The notes beneath the pieces were generated by a model that ran no database searches, had not been told where the DNA came from, and saw only the letters and a program-made list of their open reading frames with translations. Made by a program: the position numbers and the translations under genes. Below, one piece after another: positions 1 to 6,301 of a DNA stretch of 8,166 bases. Position 1 is the stretch's first letter. Each line of letters begins with the position of its first letter. The stretch lies in contig CAKVJE010000081.1 in NCBI GenBank assembly GCA_934754735.1, forward strand, positions 1 through 8,166. Reading direction: 5' to 3'. The DNA is from an uncultured Candidatus Melainabacteria bacterium. Its GTDB lineage: Bacteria; Cyanobacteriota; Vampirovibrionia; Gastranaerophilales; Gastranaerophilaceae.

Positions 1-87
1 ACTGACCAAGTTGTTGAACACCAAGACAGTGCAACAATCATGGGTATGGTTAACAAGATTTCTCATCTTGTAGAAGTGGTTGAATAG
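1..87 (+). CDS. rpmD: Large ribosomal subunit protein L30 (uL30), C-terminal end only
   Basis: This is the last 28 codons of an open frame entering from the left edge and ending in TAG. The peptide contains GMVNKISHLVEVVE, which matches the C-terminal pattern of bacterial L30 (G-M-[IV]-N-K-[IV]-x-H-L-V). L30 is a small protein of about 60 residues in the large ribosomal subunit, so roughly half is visible. The call is strengthened by rplO and secY immediately downstream, the usual rpmD-rplO-secY order of the spc operon. The 199-bp gap to rplO is unusually long for this junction and is occupied by a palindromic repeat. The start codon lies outside the window. Confidence 0.9.
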   Translation, partial: TDQVVEHQDSATIMGMVNKISHLVEVVE

Positions 88-120
88 ACTTCAGTAGATA
101 GTTAGTAAATGGTGGGAAAA

Positions 121-245
121 GTGAATGAGTCAATAAGTGAATAAGTGAATAAGTTCATTTTAAAAATTACCAATGTTTAACATTGTTTGACTTTAAAAAT
201 AATTAATACGAACTTATTCACCTATTCACCCATTCACTTATTGAC
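121..245. repeat. Palindromic intergenic repeat, copy A (octamer-built inverted arms)
   Basis: The left arm (121-156) is four tandem octamers close to GTGAATAA followed by GTTC. The right arm (210-245) is the same design inverted, starting GAAC and continuing with units close to TTATTCAC. The arms pair at 30 of 36 positions by my count, and the innermost octamer plus GTTC/GAAC is perfect. The 53-bp centre holds a perfect small palindrome, CAATGTT-T-AACATTG (171-185). A second element with the same plan lies at 6302-6423. No coding potential was seen. As RNA it would form a long hairpin in the rplO leader; as DNA it could extrude a cruciform. It may be a MITE-like or REP-like dispersed element. 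The rest of the rpmD-rplO gap (88-120 and 246-270) shows no convincing promoter. Confidence 0.85.
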
Positions 246-286
246 TAAGACTTCAATAAATCCCCCTTTAAAAGGAGAACATAAAA

Positions 287-736
287 ATGACAAACATAAC
301 ATTAGAAGATTTAAGACCAGCTGAAGGTTCAACTGGCAAATCAAAAAGAGTAGGACGTGGTCGTTCTTCAGGACACGGTAAAACATCTTGCCGCGGTCAT
401 AATGGTGAAGGACAACGTTCAGGCAGAACTGCTAAAAGAGGTTTTGAAGGTGGTCAAATGCCAGCTTACAGAAGATTACCTAAGTTGAAAGGTTTCCAAA
501 TTATTAATCAACGTAATTATGCTCAAATTAACGTTGGCAGATTAGCTGATTTAGAAATTACTGAAATTTCTTTGGAATCTTTGAAAGAAATCAGAAAAGC
601 TCATCCTTCTTGCGATGGTTTAAGAATTTTAGGCAACGGTGAAATCAAGAAAGCTATCACTGTTAAGGCTAACTATGTAACTCCATCAGCAAAAGAAAAA
701 ATCGAAGCAGCAGGCGGAAAGGTTGAATTAGTATAA
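287..736 (+). CDS. rplO: Large ribosomal subunit protein L15 (uL15)
   Basis: This is a 149-residue protein of the length expected for bacterial L15, a late-assembly large-subunit protein bound to 23S rRNA. The N-terminal third is the typical basic, glycine-rich extension (KRVGRGRSSGHGKTSCRG, about residues 20-37). It is followed by the family signature around residues 52-70 (GFEGGQMP, YRRLPKLKGF). The C-terminal part carries LRILGNGEI (112-120) and ends AAGGKVELV, both characteristic of L15. The start is well supported by AAAGGAG at 271-277, nine bases before ATG. The stop overlaps the secY ATG (TAATG), which suggests translational coupling. A 125-bp palindromic repeat lies just upstream. A short inverted match between CCTT and AAGG (265-275) overlaps the ribosome-binding site, but it is too small to call a regulator. 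Confidence 0.98.
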   Translation: MTNITLEDLRPAEGSTGKSKRVGRGRSSGHGKTSCRGHNGEGQRSGRTAKRGFEGGQMPAYRRLPKLKGFQIINQRNYAQINVGRLADLEITEISLESLKEIRKAHPSCDGLRILGNGEIKKAITVKANYVTPSAKEKIEAAGGKVELV

Positions 737-2085
737 TGGTAAGAGGAACAACAGGCGGAATGAGAATGCCTACAACGGCAGATTTGATGTCTATGTGGAA
801 TGCTTCAGGCTTGAAAGAGAAGCTTATCTTCACTTTCGGAATGCTTGTTCTGTTCCGTTTTGGTATCCATTTGCCGGTATATGGTATTAATAACGAAATT
901 TTCGCAAACATCGCGTCAGGTAATAATATCTTAGGTTTCTTGGATTTGTTTACCGGTGGTGCATTGGGTAAAGTTTCAATATTTGCACTAGGTATCGGAC
1001 CATATATTACTTCATCAATCATTATGCAGTTAATGGCTGTAATTATTCCTGCTTTGGAAAAATTACAGAAGGAAGACGGCGAAGCCGGTAGAAGAAAACT
1101 TTCTCAATACACAAGATTGTTCACTGTTGTATTGGCAGTTTTCCAAGCCGTAATCTTTATGGGTTACATGGCTCACCTTCCTGGCGCAATTACAGCAGGT
1201 GTAAGTCATATTATGTTCTATATATCTGCGGTTGTATCATTAACAGCCGGTTCAGTTCTTGTAATGTGGATGTCTGAATTAATCACAGAAAAAGGTATCG
1301 GTAACGGTGGTTCTTTAATCATCTTTGTTGGTATCTTGTCAGGTATTCCGCTTTACTCATCAAGAACAGCGCAAATGGTTTCTAATGATTCAGCTCTTAT
1401 GTGGGGCTTAGTTCTATTACTTGCAATCTTCTTTGTAACAATGATTTTCATTGTTGTAATGCAAGAAGCAATTCGTAAGGTTATTATTGTTAATCCGAAA
1501 AGACAAGTTGGCAACAAGGTTTATGGCGGAGTTAATACTTTTATTCCGTTCAAACTTAATCCGGGTGGAGTTATGCCAATTATCTTTGCAGTAGCAATTT
1601 TATTGTTCCCATCAACTATTTTGAGTTTGGTTGGACAAGCTAATTTGCCTGCAGGTTGGGTTCAAGATGTAGTTTTAATGTTAAACAAAATCTTTAATCC
1701 AAGTGGTTTAACATATTATGTAATTTATTTTGCAATGATTGTTGTGTTAACATTCTTCTACGCATCAATCATGCCTAATATGCAACCAAAAGAAATTGCT
1801 GATAACCTTAAAAAATACGGTTCATCAATTCCAGGTATTAAACCTGGAAGACCAACTGCAGAAGCGTTGGATAAAATCTTAACAAAAACTACTTTCATTG
1901 GCGCAATGGGCTTAGGTATAATTGCTCTTGTACCTGCGTTTGCAAGTTATATAACTAAGATTACAACTCTTCAAGGTATCGGTGCTACTTCATTAATCAT
2001 CATGGTTGGTGTTGCACTTGATTTGATTAACCAAGTTAAAACGCATTTGCTTGCAAGAAATTATGAAACATTTTTGAAGGATTAA
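736..2085 (+). CDS. secY: Protein translocase subunit SecY
   Basis: This is the central channel subunit of the SecYEG translocon in the cytoplasmic membrane, through which SecA- or ribosome-driven polypeptides are exported or inserted. It has 449 residues with about ten hydrophobic segments. Family landmarks are NILGFLDLFTGGAL (64-77), GIGPYITSSIIMQLM (86-100), ITEKGIGNGGSLIIF (183-197), IPFKLNPGGVMPIIFA (270-285), the cytoplasmic loop SSIPGIKPGRPTAEAL (363-378) and a C-terminal DLINQVKTHLLARNYETFL. The assigned ATG shares one base with the rplO stop (TAATG), typical of coupled translation. ATGs at 760 and 766 lie behind AGAGGA/GGCGGA and are possible alternative starts, since the first eight residues are poorly conserved. 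An intrinsic terminator follows at once, and adk, map or infA do not follow as they commonly do. Confidence 0.97.
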   Translation: MVRGTTGGMRMPTTADLMSMWNASGLKEKLIFTFGMLVLFRFGIHLPVYGINNEIFANIASGNNILGFLDLFTGGALGKVSIFALGIGPYITSSIIMQLMAVIIPALEKLQKEDGEAGRRKLSQYTRLFTVVLAVFQAVIFMGYMAHLPGAITAGVSHIMFYISAVVSLTAGSVLVMWMSELITEKGIGNGGSLIIFVGILSGIPLYSSRTAQMVSNDSALMWGLVLLLAIFFVTMIFIVVMQEAIRKVIIVNPKRQVGNKVYGGVNTFIPFKLNPGGVMPIIFAVAILLFPSTILSLVGQANLPAGWVQDVVLMLNKIFNPSGLTYYVIYFAMIVVLTFFYASIMPNMQPKEIADNLKKYGSSIPGIKPGRPTAEALDKILTKTTFIGAMGLGIIALVPAFASYITKITTLQGIGATSLIIMVGVALDLINQVKTHLLARNYETFLKD

Positions 2086-2103
2086 TGAATAAAATTATAT
2101 TTG

Positions 2104-2135
2104 AAAAGGGACGGCTTTTTAGTCGTTCCTTTTTT
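2104..2135 (+). terminator. Rho-independent terminator after secY
   Basis: A 13-bp stem pairs AAAAGGGACGGCT (2104-2116) with AGTCGTTCCTTTT (2121-2133), including two G-U wobbles, across a TTTT loop. It runs into a T-rich tail to 2135. It begins 19 bases after the secY stop and should end transcription of the spc operon here. The -35 box of the next gene's predicted promoter starts six bases after the tail. Confidence 0.85.
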
Positions 2136-2140
2136 ATATC

Positions 2141-2169
2141 TTTACTAAAATAAAAAAATCTGCTAATAT
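2141..2169 (+). promoter_or_regulatory. Predicted sigma-70-type promoter for the glycosyltransferase gene
   Basis: TTTACT (2141-2146) serves as the -35 element. A 17-bp spacer follows, then TAATAT (2164-2169) as the -10, preceded by TG in extended -10 position (2161-2162). The same TTTACT hexamer with a 17-bp spacer and a perfect TATAAT occurs before the dehydrogenase gene at 7426. The expected transcript start about seven bases after the -10 falls on or next to the ATG at 2176, implying little or no 5' leader. Confidence 0.55.
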
Positions 2170-2175
2170 TAATCT

Positions 2176-3102
2176 ATGAAAAAGATAAGTATCGTAACAT
2201 CTTGCTTTAATGAAGAAGATAACATTTCAATTTTGTATAAAAAATTATTGGCAATTATTGATAATTTGCCAAGATATGAGTTTGAAATCATATTTATAGA
2301 TAATGCATCTACGGATTTTACTCAAGATGAATTAAAGAAAATTGCGCTTGATGATAAGCGTGTAAAGCTGATTTTAAACTCTAGAAATTTTGGCAATATT
2401 AAATCGCCTTATTATGCTATTTGTCAGGCAACAGGTGATGCTGTTATTTATTTGGCGTCTGATTTGCAAGACCCTCCCGAATTGATTTATGATTTTATTG
2501 AGAACTGGGAAAAGGGTTGTGAAGTTGTTATTGCAAGAAAATATGATACTAATAAAGTCGCATTTCTTGATATGATGCGTAAATTCTATTATTTTTCTTT
2601 AGATATTTTGAAAGATGAAGGTACAAAGCTTGTTAGAAATTATACAGGGTTTGGACTTTATGATAAAAAAGTTATAAATAAAATCAAAGAAGTTGATGAC
2701 CCGTATCCATTCTTTAGAGGTGCTGTTTTGGATTTGGGATACAGAATGAAGATTATCGACTTTAACCAACCGGAAAGAAAAAATGGCGTAGATAAACAAA
2801 ATTTGCTTACATTGTGGGATAATGGAATGCTTGGACTTACACGCACAACAAAAGTCCCTATCCACTTTATTACAATGCTTGGATTTTTTGGAACTCTAAT
2901 AACAGTAGTATTAGTGTTATTGAGCCTTATTTGCTATGTTGGATATGTTAATTTCATTATTCCTAAAAAGATGCTTTCCTTGTATCTGTTGATGTTTGTG
3001 CAAATTTTAAGCATTGGTATGATTGGGGAATATTTGATTATGCTTTGTAGATTCGCAGAAAAGAAACCGTTGGTTATTGAAAAAGAACGAGTTAATTTTT
3101 AA
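2176..3102 (+). CDS. Family 2 glycosyltransferase, polyprenyl-phosphate (DPM1/GtrB/ArnC-like) type
   Basis: The 308-residue protein opens directly with a GT-A fold: ISIVTSCFNEEDNI (4-17), nucleotide-binding IDNAST (41-46), NSRNFGN (68-74) and the metal/nucleotide motif DLQDPPEL (96-103). NYTGFGLYDKK (155-165), FFRG (179-182) and RKNG (201-204) follow the order seen in GtrB/ArnC/DPM1-like enzymes. Two C-terminal membrane helices follow (about 232-257 and 266-290), then GEYL and a basic tail. Enzymes of this kind transfer a sugar from a nucleotide donor to undecaprenyl or dolichyl phosphate on the cytoplasmic face of the membrane. The sugar here cannot be told. The start is fixed because the catalytic fold begins at residue 4, yet there is no Shine-Dalgarno sequence and the predicted promoter abuts the ATG. 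The gene lies alone between the secY terminator and a convergent gene. Confidence 0.9.
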   Translation: MKKISIVTSCFNEEDNISILYKKLLAIIDNLPRYEFEIIFIDNASTDFTQDELKKIALDDKRVKLILNSRNFGNIKSPYYAICQATGDAVIYLASDLQDPPELIYDFIENWEKGCEVVIARKYDTNKVAFLDMMRKFYYFSLDILKDEGTKLVRNYTGFGLYDKKVINKIKEVDDPYPFFRGAVLDLGYRMKIIDFNQPERKNGVDKQNLLTLWDNGMLGLTRTTKVPIHFITMLGFFGTLITVVLVLLSLICYVGYVNFIIPKKMLSLYLLMFVQILSIGMIGEYLIMLCRFAEKKPLVIEKERVNF

Positions 3103-3140
3103 CGGAATGTTTGACAAGTGTTTAATATTCAATAAGCATA

Positions 3141-3695
3141 TTAACCGAAAAACGAATTCTGTACATGTTTAGCTAATGCTAATTGATTTTGCCAATTATT
3201 TTGTTGAAGTATATCATCTAACATTGAATTGCAATTACTTCTTATATCCATATTTGCTCTATTTATTTTTTTGCTATTATTATTAATATCACAGCTTAAA
3301 TTTCTAGCTTCTCCTTGAAGTCGCAAGTTGTCAATTTCTTTCCAATCTTTAGCACCTGTTTGATTTAAAATTTGTGCTAATCTGTTTTGTCCTTCAGTTA
3401 CTAAATTTTTCATATAAGCAATGCTTTTTTCCAAAAAAGAGTTTTCTTCTTTAGCTTTGCTCAATCGTTCACTATAATAATCAATAAAATGTTCTGGCCA
3501 GTATGTTAAATCCTTGTTTTGAGGATTGCTTTGATAAAATATTCCAAATTTTTCACATTTTTCTTTATCAACTTTAACTTGTTTTCCGTCAATTTCAACA
3601 AACCAATCTCCATTAGAAGCTTGCGTTGCGGTTTTGTATTGACCGTTAATCCAAACTTTTGCTTGTTCTGAATTGTTTACACTTGGAGCTGTCAT
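3141..3695 (-). CDS. Hypothetical protein, 184 residues, probably partly coiled-coil
   Basis: I do not recognise this protein. It reads as a real gene: it has a good ribosome-binding site (AGAGGA, ten bases before ATG), composition like its neighbours and no competing frame. Residues 10-50 alternate short hydrophobic and polar stretches with glycine/aspartate turns (KVWINGQYKT, NGDWFVEIDGKQVKV), suggesting a small beta domain. Residues about 75-165 are charged and asparagine-rich with heptad-like spacing, suggesting long helices. The C-terminus LALAKHVQNSFFG looks like a short amphipathic helix. There is no signal peptide or membrane segment, so it is likely cytoplasmic or exported by a non-Sec route. 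It is divergent from tig and convergent with the glycosyltransferase; the 38-bp gap at its 3' end shows no clear terminator. Function is unknown, and a lineage-restricted protein is my guess. Confidence 0.75.
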   Translation of the reverse strand: MTAPSVNNSEQAKVWINGQYKTATQASNGDWFVEIDGKQVKVDKEKCEKFGIFYQSNPQNKDLTYWPEHFIDYYSERLSKAKEENSFLEKSIAYMKNLVTEGQNRLAQILNQTGAKDWKEIDNLRLQGEARNLSCDINNNSKKINRANMDIRSNCNSMLDDILQQNNWQNQLALAKHVQNSFFG

Positions 3696-3750
3696 ATTCT
3701 TATTATCCTCTTATATATATAAAGGATATATGATTTAAAAAATTGCCTAT

Positions 3751-3818
3751 TTGTTAAGTTTTGTTAAGGTATATAATTCCTTGTTATGCTTGCATATACC
3801 CTCTGTTTATAGTATTCT
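3751..3818 (+). promoter_or_regulatory. Repeat-rich divergent control region with predicted tig promoter
   Basis: This is the core of the 158-bp gap between the divergent hypothetical gene and tig. For tig, TTGCAT (3790-3795), a 17-bp spacer and TATTCT (3813-3818) make a moderate promoter; TATAAT at 3772-3777 is an alternative -10 with poor spacing. TTGTTA occurs at 3751, 3761 and 3781, that is, 10 and 20 bp apart on the same helical face. An inverted pair, GGTATAT (3768-3774) and ATATACC (3794-3800), overlaps the -35. These could be operator sites, but the region is AT-rich and chance is possible. A promoter for the reverse gene could not be fixed, although TTAACA boxes (reverse complement of the TTGTTAA repeats) are candidate -35 elements. 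Confidence 0.35.
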
Positions 3819-3853
3819 ACAATCAGGTAGGTATAGAAAAGAGGACATATTAA

Positions 3854-5146
3854 ATGAACACAACTATTGAAAAACAACCTGAAAATGTAGTTAAGGTTGA
3901 TATTGAAATTCCTGCTAAAGATGCAGTAAACTACTACAATGACGCAGCTAAAAGATTAGCTCAATATGTTAATATTCCGGGTTTCCGTAAAGGTAAAGCA
4001 CCTAGAAATATTGTTGAACAAAATATCGGTGAAGAAAGAATTAAACACGAAGCATTAGAAAATGCGCTTCCAAGAATTTTCTCACAAGTTATTAAAGAAA
4101 ACGACTTTGACGTTGTAGCTCAACCATACGTTGAATCTTATGATTTTAAAATTGGTGAAGATTTAAAAATCGTTGCTAAATTGGAATTACGTCCTGAAGT
4201 AACTTTAGGTCAATACAAAGGTTTGACAATTGATGTTGATGCTTATAAAACAGAAGAAGATGCTTTGCAAAAATCAATTGACGGTTTGCTTCAACAACAC
4301 GCTACAACTCTTGTTGTAACTGATAGAAAGACAAAAGACACTGATACAATCGTATTTGATTTTGATGGTTATTCTAATGGCGAAAAAATTGAACACGGTG
4401 ATGCTAAAAATTATACTTTAGATTTGGCTCACTCTAGCTTTATTCCAGGTTTTGCTGAACAATTAGTTGATAGACCTTTAGGTGAAGAATTCGAAATTAA
4501 TGTTACTTTCCCTGAAGAATATCACGAAAAGAAATTGGCTGGTCAACCTGCTACTTTCAAGTGCAAAATTAATGAAATTAAAGCAAAAGTTCTTCCTGAA
4601 TTGACTGATGAATTTGCAGCAAAAGTTGGTCCATTCAAATCTGTTGATGAACTTAAAGCTGATATTCAAAAATACTTAGATACTCAAAAAGCTGATATCG
4701 ACAGAACAAATTCTGAAAAAGCTATTTTTGAAAAAGTAACTTCAGAAGCTAAGGTTGATATTCAACAATCAATGATTGACAGAGAAGCAGACCAATTGGT
4801 TGAAGAATATAAACAAAAACTTCAAATGCAAGGATTTACTTGGGAACAAGCAGTAGAAGCTCAAGGTTATGACGAAATTATGAAGAGCTTGAAAGAAGAT
4901 GCAGCTGTAAGAGTTAAAAACTCATTAGTTATTGATAAGATTGCTAAAGAAGAAAAAATTACAGTTTCTCAAGCTGATTTCGGTGCTAAATTATCAGAAT
5001 TGAGTCAAATGTACCAAATTGACACACCTACAATGATTAAGCAATTATCTCAAACACCAGGTGTATTCAATGCATTATCTCAACAAGCGTTGAATGAAAA
5101 AGTAACTCAATTCTTAGCAGATAATAATACAGTTAATTTGAAATAA
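3854..5146 (+). CDS. tig: Trigger factor, ribosome-associated chaperone with peptidyl-prolyl isomerase domain
   Basis: This protein binds the large subunit at the peptide exit and shields nascent chains. It has 430 residues against 432 in E. coli. The N-terminal ribosome-docking domain carries the exact signature GFRKGKAP at 43-50, the loop that contacts L23. An FKBP-type isomerase domain spans about residues 150-245 (DTIVFDFDGYSNGE, FIPGFAEQLVD, FPEEYHEKKLAGQ). A long helical C-terminal cradle follows, containing the VDELKADI and MQGFTWEQA segments. The start is supported by GAGG at 3841-3844, nine bases upstream. The common tig-clpP-clpX order is absent: the next gene is convergent trmL, across a shared terminator. 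The codon choice strongly favours A/T-ending codons. Confidence 0.98.
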   Translation: MNTTIEKQPENVVKVDIEIPAKDAVNYYNDAAKRLAQYVNIPGFRKGKAPRNIVEQNIGEERIKHEALENALPRIFSQVIKENDFDVVAQPYVESYDFKIGEDLKIVAKLELRPEVTLGQYKGLTIDVDAYKTEEDALQKSIDGLLQQHATTLVVTDRKTKDTDTIVFDFDGYSNGEKIEHGDAKNYTLDLAHSSFIPGFAEQLVDRPLGEEFEINVTFPEEYHEKKLAGQPATFKCKINEIKAKVLPELTDEFAAKVGPFKSVDELKADIQKYLDTQKADIDRTNSEKAIFEKVTSEAKVDIQQSMIDREADQLVEEYKQKLQMQGFTWEQAVEAQGYDEIMKSLKEDAAVRVKNSLVIDKIAKEEKITVSQADFGAKLSELSQMYQIDTPTMIKQLSQTPGVFNALSQQALNEKVTQFLADNNTVNLK

Positions 5147-5168
5147 ATCAATTAATATGGATTGAGGT

Positions 5169-5220
5169 ATAATTAATAAAAATCTGTTCTAAAATAGAAC
5201 AGATTTTTTTTATTAATTAT
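5169..5220. terminator. Bidirectional terminator between tig and trmL
   Basis: A perfect 11-bp stem pairs AATCTGTTCTA (5181-5191) with TAGAACAGATT (5195-5205) across an AAA loop. It extends to 14 bp with flanking A-T pairs. Outside this, ATAATTAATAAA on the left mirrors TTTATTAATTAT on the right with a three-T bulge, so nearly the whole 52 bp is one palindrome. Both strands end in a U-run, so it can stop tig (forward) and trmL (reverse). The trmL stop lies ten bases beyond. Confidence 0.9.
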
Positions 5221-5230
5221 TTTGCTTATT

Positions 5231-5680
5231 TTATATGCCAAGTTGTCTAACAATTTCATAAGTTACAATCGCGACAGAGTTTGAAAGATTTAAGCTTCTT
5301 TGTCCCTCTTTCATTGGAATAGTAATTGCTGTTTCTTGCGTTACATATTCTTGAGGAAGCCCTCTTGATTCAGGACCAAACACAATAAAATCATTTTCTT
5401 GAAATTGAAAATCTGTGTAAACCTTTTTAGATTTTGTTGTCAGATAAAAAAATCTTCCTTCCGGAAACTGTTTATACAATTCTTCCATTGATTCAATTCT
5501 GTGCAAATCAACACTTTGCCAATAATCCATGCCGGCACGTTTTGTGTATTTATCAGTAAGAGCAAAACCAAGTTTACCAACCAAATATAAAGATGCGCCC
5601 GTACAAGCACAAAGTCTAGCAATATTCCCGGTATTTTGCGGTATTTCAGGTTCATATAAAACTACGTTTAATTTGGTCAT
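5231..5680 (-). CDS. trmL: tRNA (cytidine(34)-2'-O)-methyltransferase TrmL, SPOUT family
   Basis: TrmL-family enzymes 2'-O-methylate the wobble nucleotide 34 of certain leucine tRNAs using S-adenosylmethionine. At 149 residues this is a minimal SPOUT enzyme consisting of the catalytic knot domain only. The three family motifs are present in order: EPEIPQNTGNIARLCACTG (10-28), FGPESRGLP (101-109), and the knot motif with IPM (121-123), GQRSLNLSNSVAIVTYE (126-142). It therefore looks intact. The start is supported by GGAG seven bases upstream (complement of 5688-5691). It begins 15 bases after the phosphatidyltransferase stop on the same strand, so the two are very probably co-transcribed. The RNA substrate is inferred from family membership; related SPOUT enzymes (SpoU/TrmH type) are usually longer. 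Confidence 0.95.
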   Translation of the reverse strand: MTKLNVVLYEPEIPQNTGNIARLCACTGASLYLVGKLGFALTDKYTKRAGMDYWQSVDLHRIESMEELYKQFPEGRFFYLTTKSKKVYTDFQFQENDFIVFGPESRGLPQEYVTQETAITIPMKEGQRSLNLSNSVAIVTYEIVRQLGI

Positions 5681-5695
5681 GCAAAAACTCCAGCC

Positions 5696-6286
5696 CTATT
5701 TCTTATCATCAAACAAATACTTAGCTTCTAATACAACAGGTATTCCTCTAACTACGCAGAATACAATTGCGAATACAGCAGCCCAGAAACCGATTGCCCA
5801 AATAATTTCTCTATGAGGACAAACTGGAATTTTTGCCGTAATGATAAGAACAAATGCTAAAACTTTTGCAACGGCGTAACTTATTCTCATAAATTTAGAG
5901 CCGGTAATGAATTTACAAATAGGATTAACTTGCATACCAAACGGAGTAAAACCTTTCTCCATTGCAGCACTTCTGATTGTATCGGTAATAAATCCTCTTG
6001 TAATTGCAATTAATGGGAATAAAATGTTTAACCAACCCATTACTGCAAATAAAATCCAGTATGTGTTTTCTACGATTCTGTCGCCCATAATGTCTAAAAG
6101 CGCACCAAATTTTGATTCTTCGTGGAATTTTCTTGCAACATAACCGTCAACACCATCAAGAGCAAATGCAATAATAGTAAGAGCCAATGCCCAAATATAA
6201 GATGCAGTATCGCCTTGACAAGTATAAATTAAATATACTGCAAAAAACATTACAAATATTCTAAATATTGAAATAAAATTAGCCAT
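5696..6286 (-). CDS. CDP-alcohol phosphatidyltransferase (PgsA-like) membrane protein
   Basis: The protein has 196 residues with about six hydrophobic segments. It carries the complete CDP-alcohol phosphotransferase motif D-x2-D-G-x2-A-R-x8-G-x3-D-x3-D: D44, D47, G48, A51, R52, G61, D65 and D69 all fit. Such enzymes swap CMP from a CDP-linked donor for an alcohol, with two metal ions held by the aspartates. The closest common role is phosphatidylglycerophosphate synthase, making anionic membrane lipid. After the motif, DIMGDRIVEN differs from the ADK-type continuation familiar from many PgsA proteins, so the alcohol acceptor is uncertain and I give no gene symbol. AAAGGA stands six bases before the ATG. 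Repeat copy B ends only about 15 bases upstream of the start, so a hairpin would lie next to the ribosome-binding site. It is followed by trmL in the same unit. Confidence 0.88.
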   Translation of the reverse strand: MANFISIFRIFVMFFAVYLIYTCQGDTASYIWALALTIIAFALDGVDGYVARKFHEESKFGALLDIMGDRIVENTYWILFAVMGWLNILFPLIAITRGFITDTIRSAAMEKGFTPFGMQVNPICKFITGSKFMRISYAVAKVLAFVLIITAKIPVCPHREIIWAIGFWAAVFAIVFCVVRGIPVVLEAKYLFDDKK

Positions 6287-6301
6287 AATTAATCCTTTCA
6301 G

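Noticed and set aside
109..144. Tiny ORF of 11 codons from ATG at 109 into the repeat
   Set aside because: It has no ribosome-binding site, is made mostly of repeat sequence and has no counterpart in the second copy.
121..245. Short regularly spaced repeats considered as a CRISPR array
   Set aside because: The units are 8 bp, directly adjacent, with no spacers, and they invert in the second half. This is not CRISPR architecture, and no cas gene is present.
669..1022. Reverse-strand open frame inside rplO/secY
   Set aside because: It is a shadow of two certain genes, with no ribosome-binding site and no recognisable protein.
2085..2153. 22-residue ORF starting MNKIIF in a TAATG overlap with the secY stop
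   Set aside because: It runs straight through the terminator hairpin and lacks any adk-like P-loop. The overlap is probably chance, although a relic start of a lost downstream gene cannot be excluded.
2599..2865. Reverse-strand open frames inside the glycosyltransferase gene
   Set aside because: They lie wholly inside a conserved coding region, and their translation looks like antisense of it.
3103..3140. Possible terminator between the convergent glycosyltransferase and hypothetical genes
   Set aside because: Only a 7-bp AT-rich stem (TTAATAT with ATATTAA) can form, without a T-run on either strand.
5529..5816. Forward open frame spanning the trmL/phosphatidyltransferase junction
   Set aside because: It is antisense to two conserved genes and has no domain of its own.
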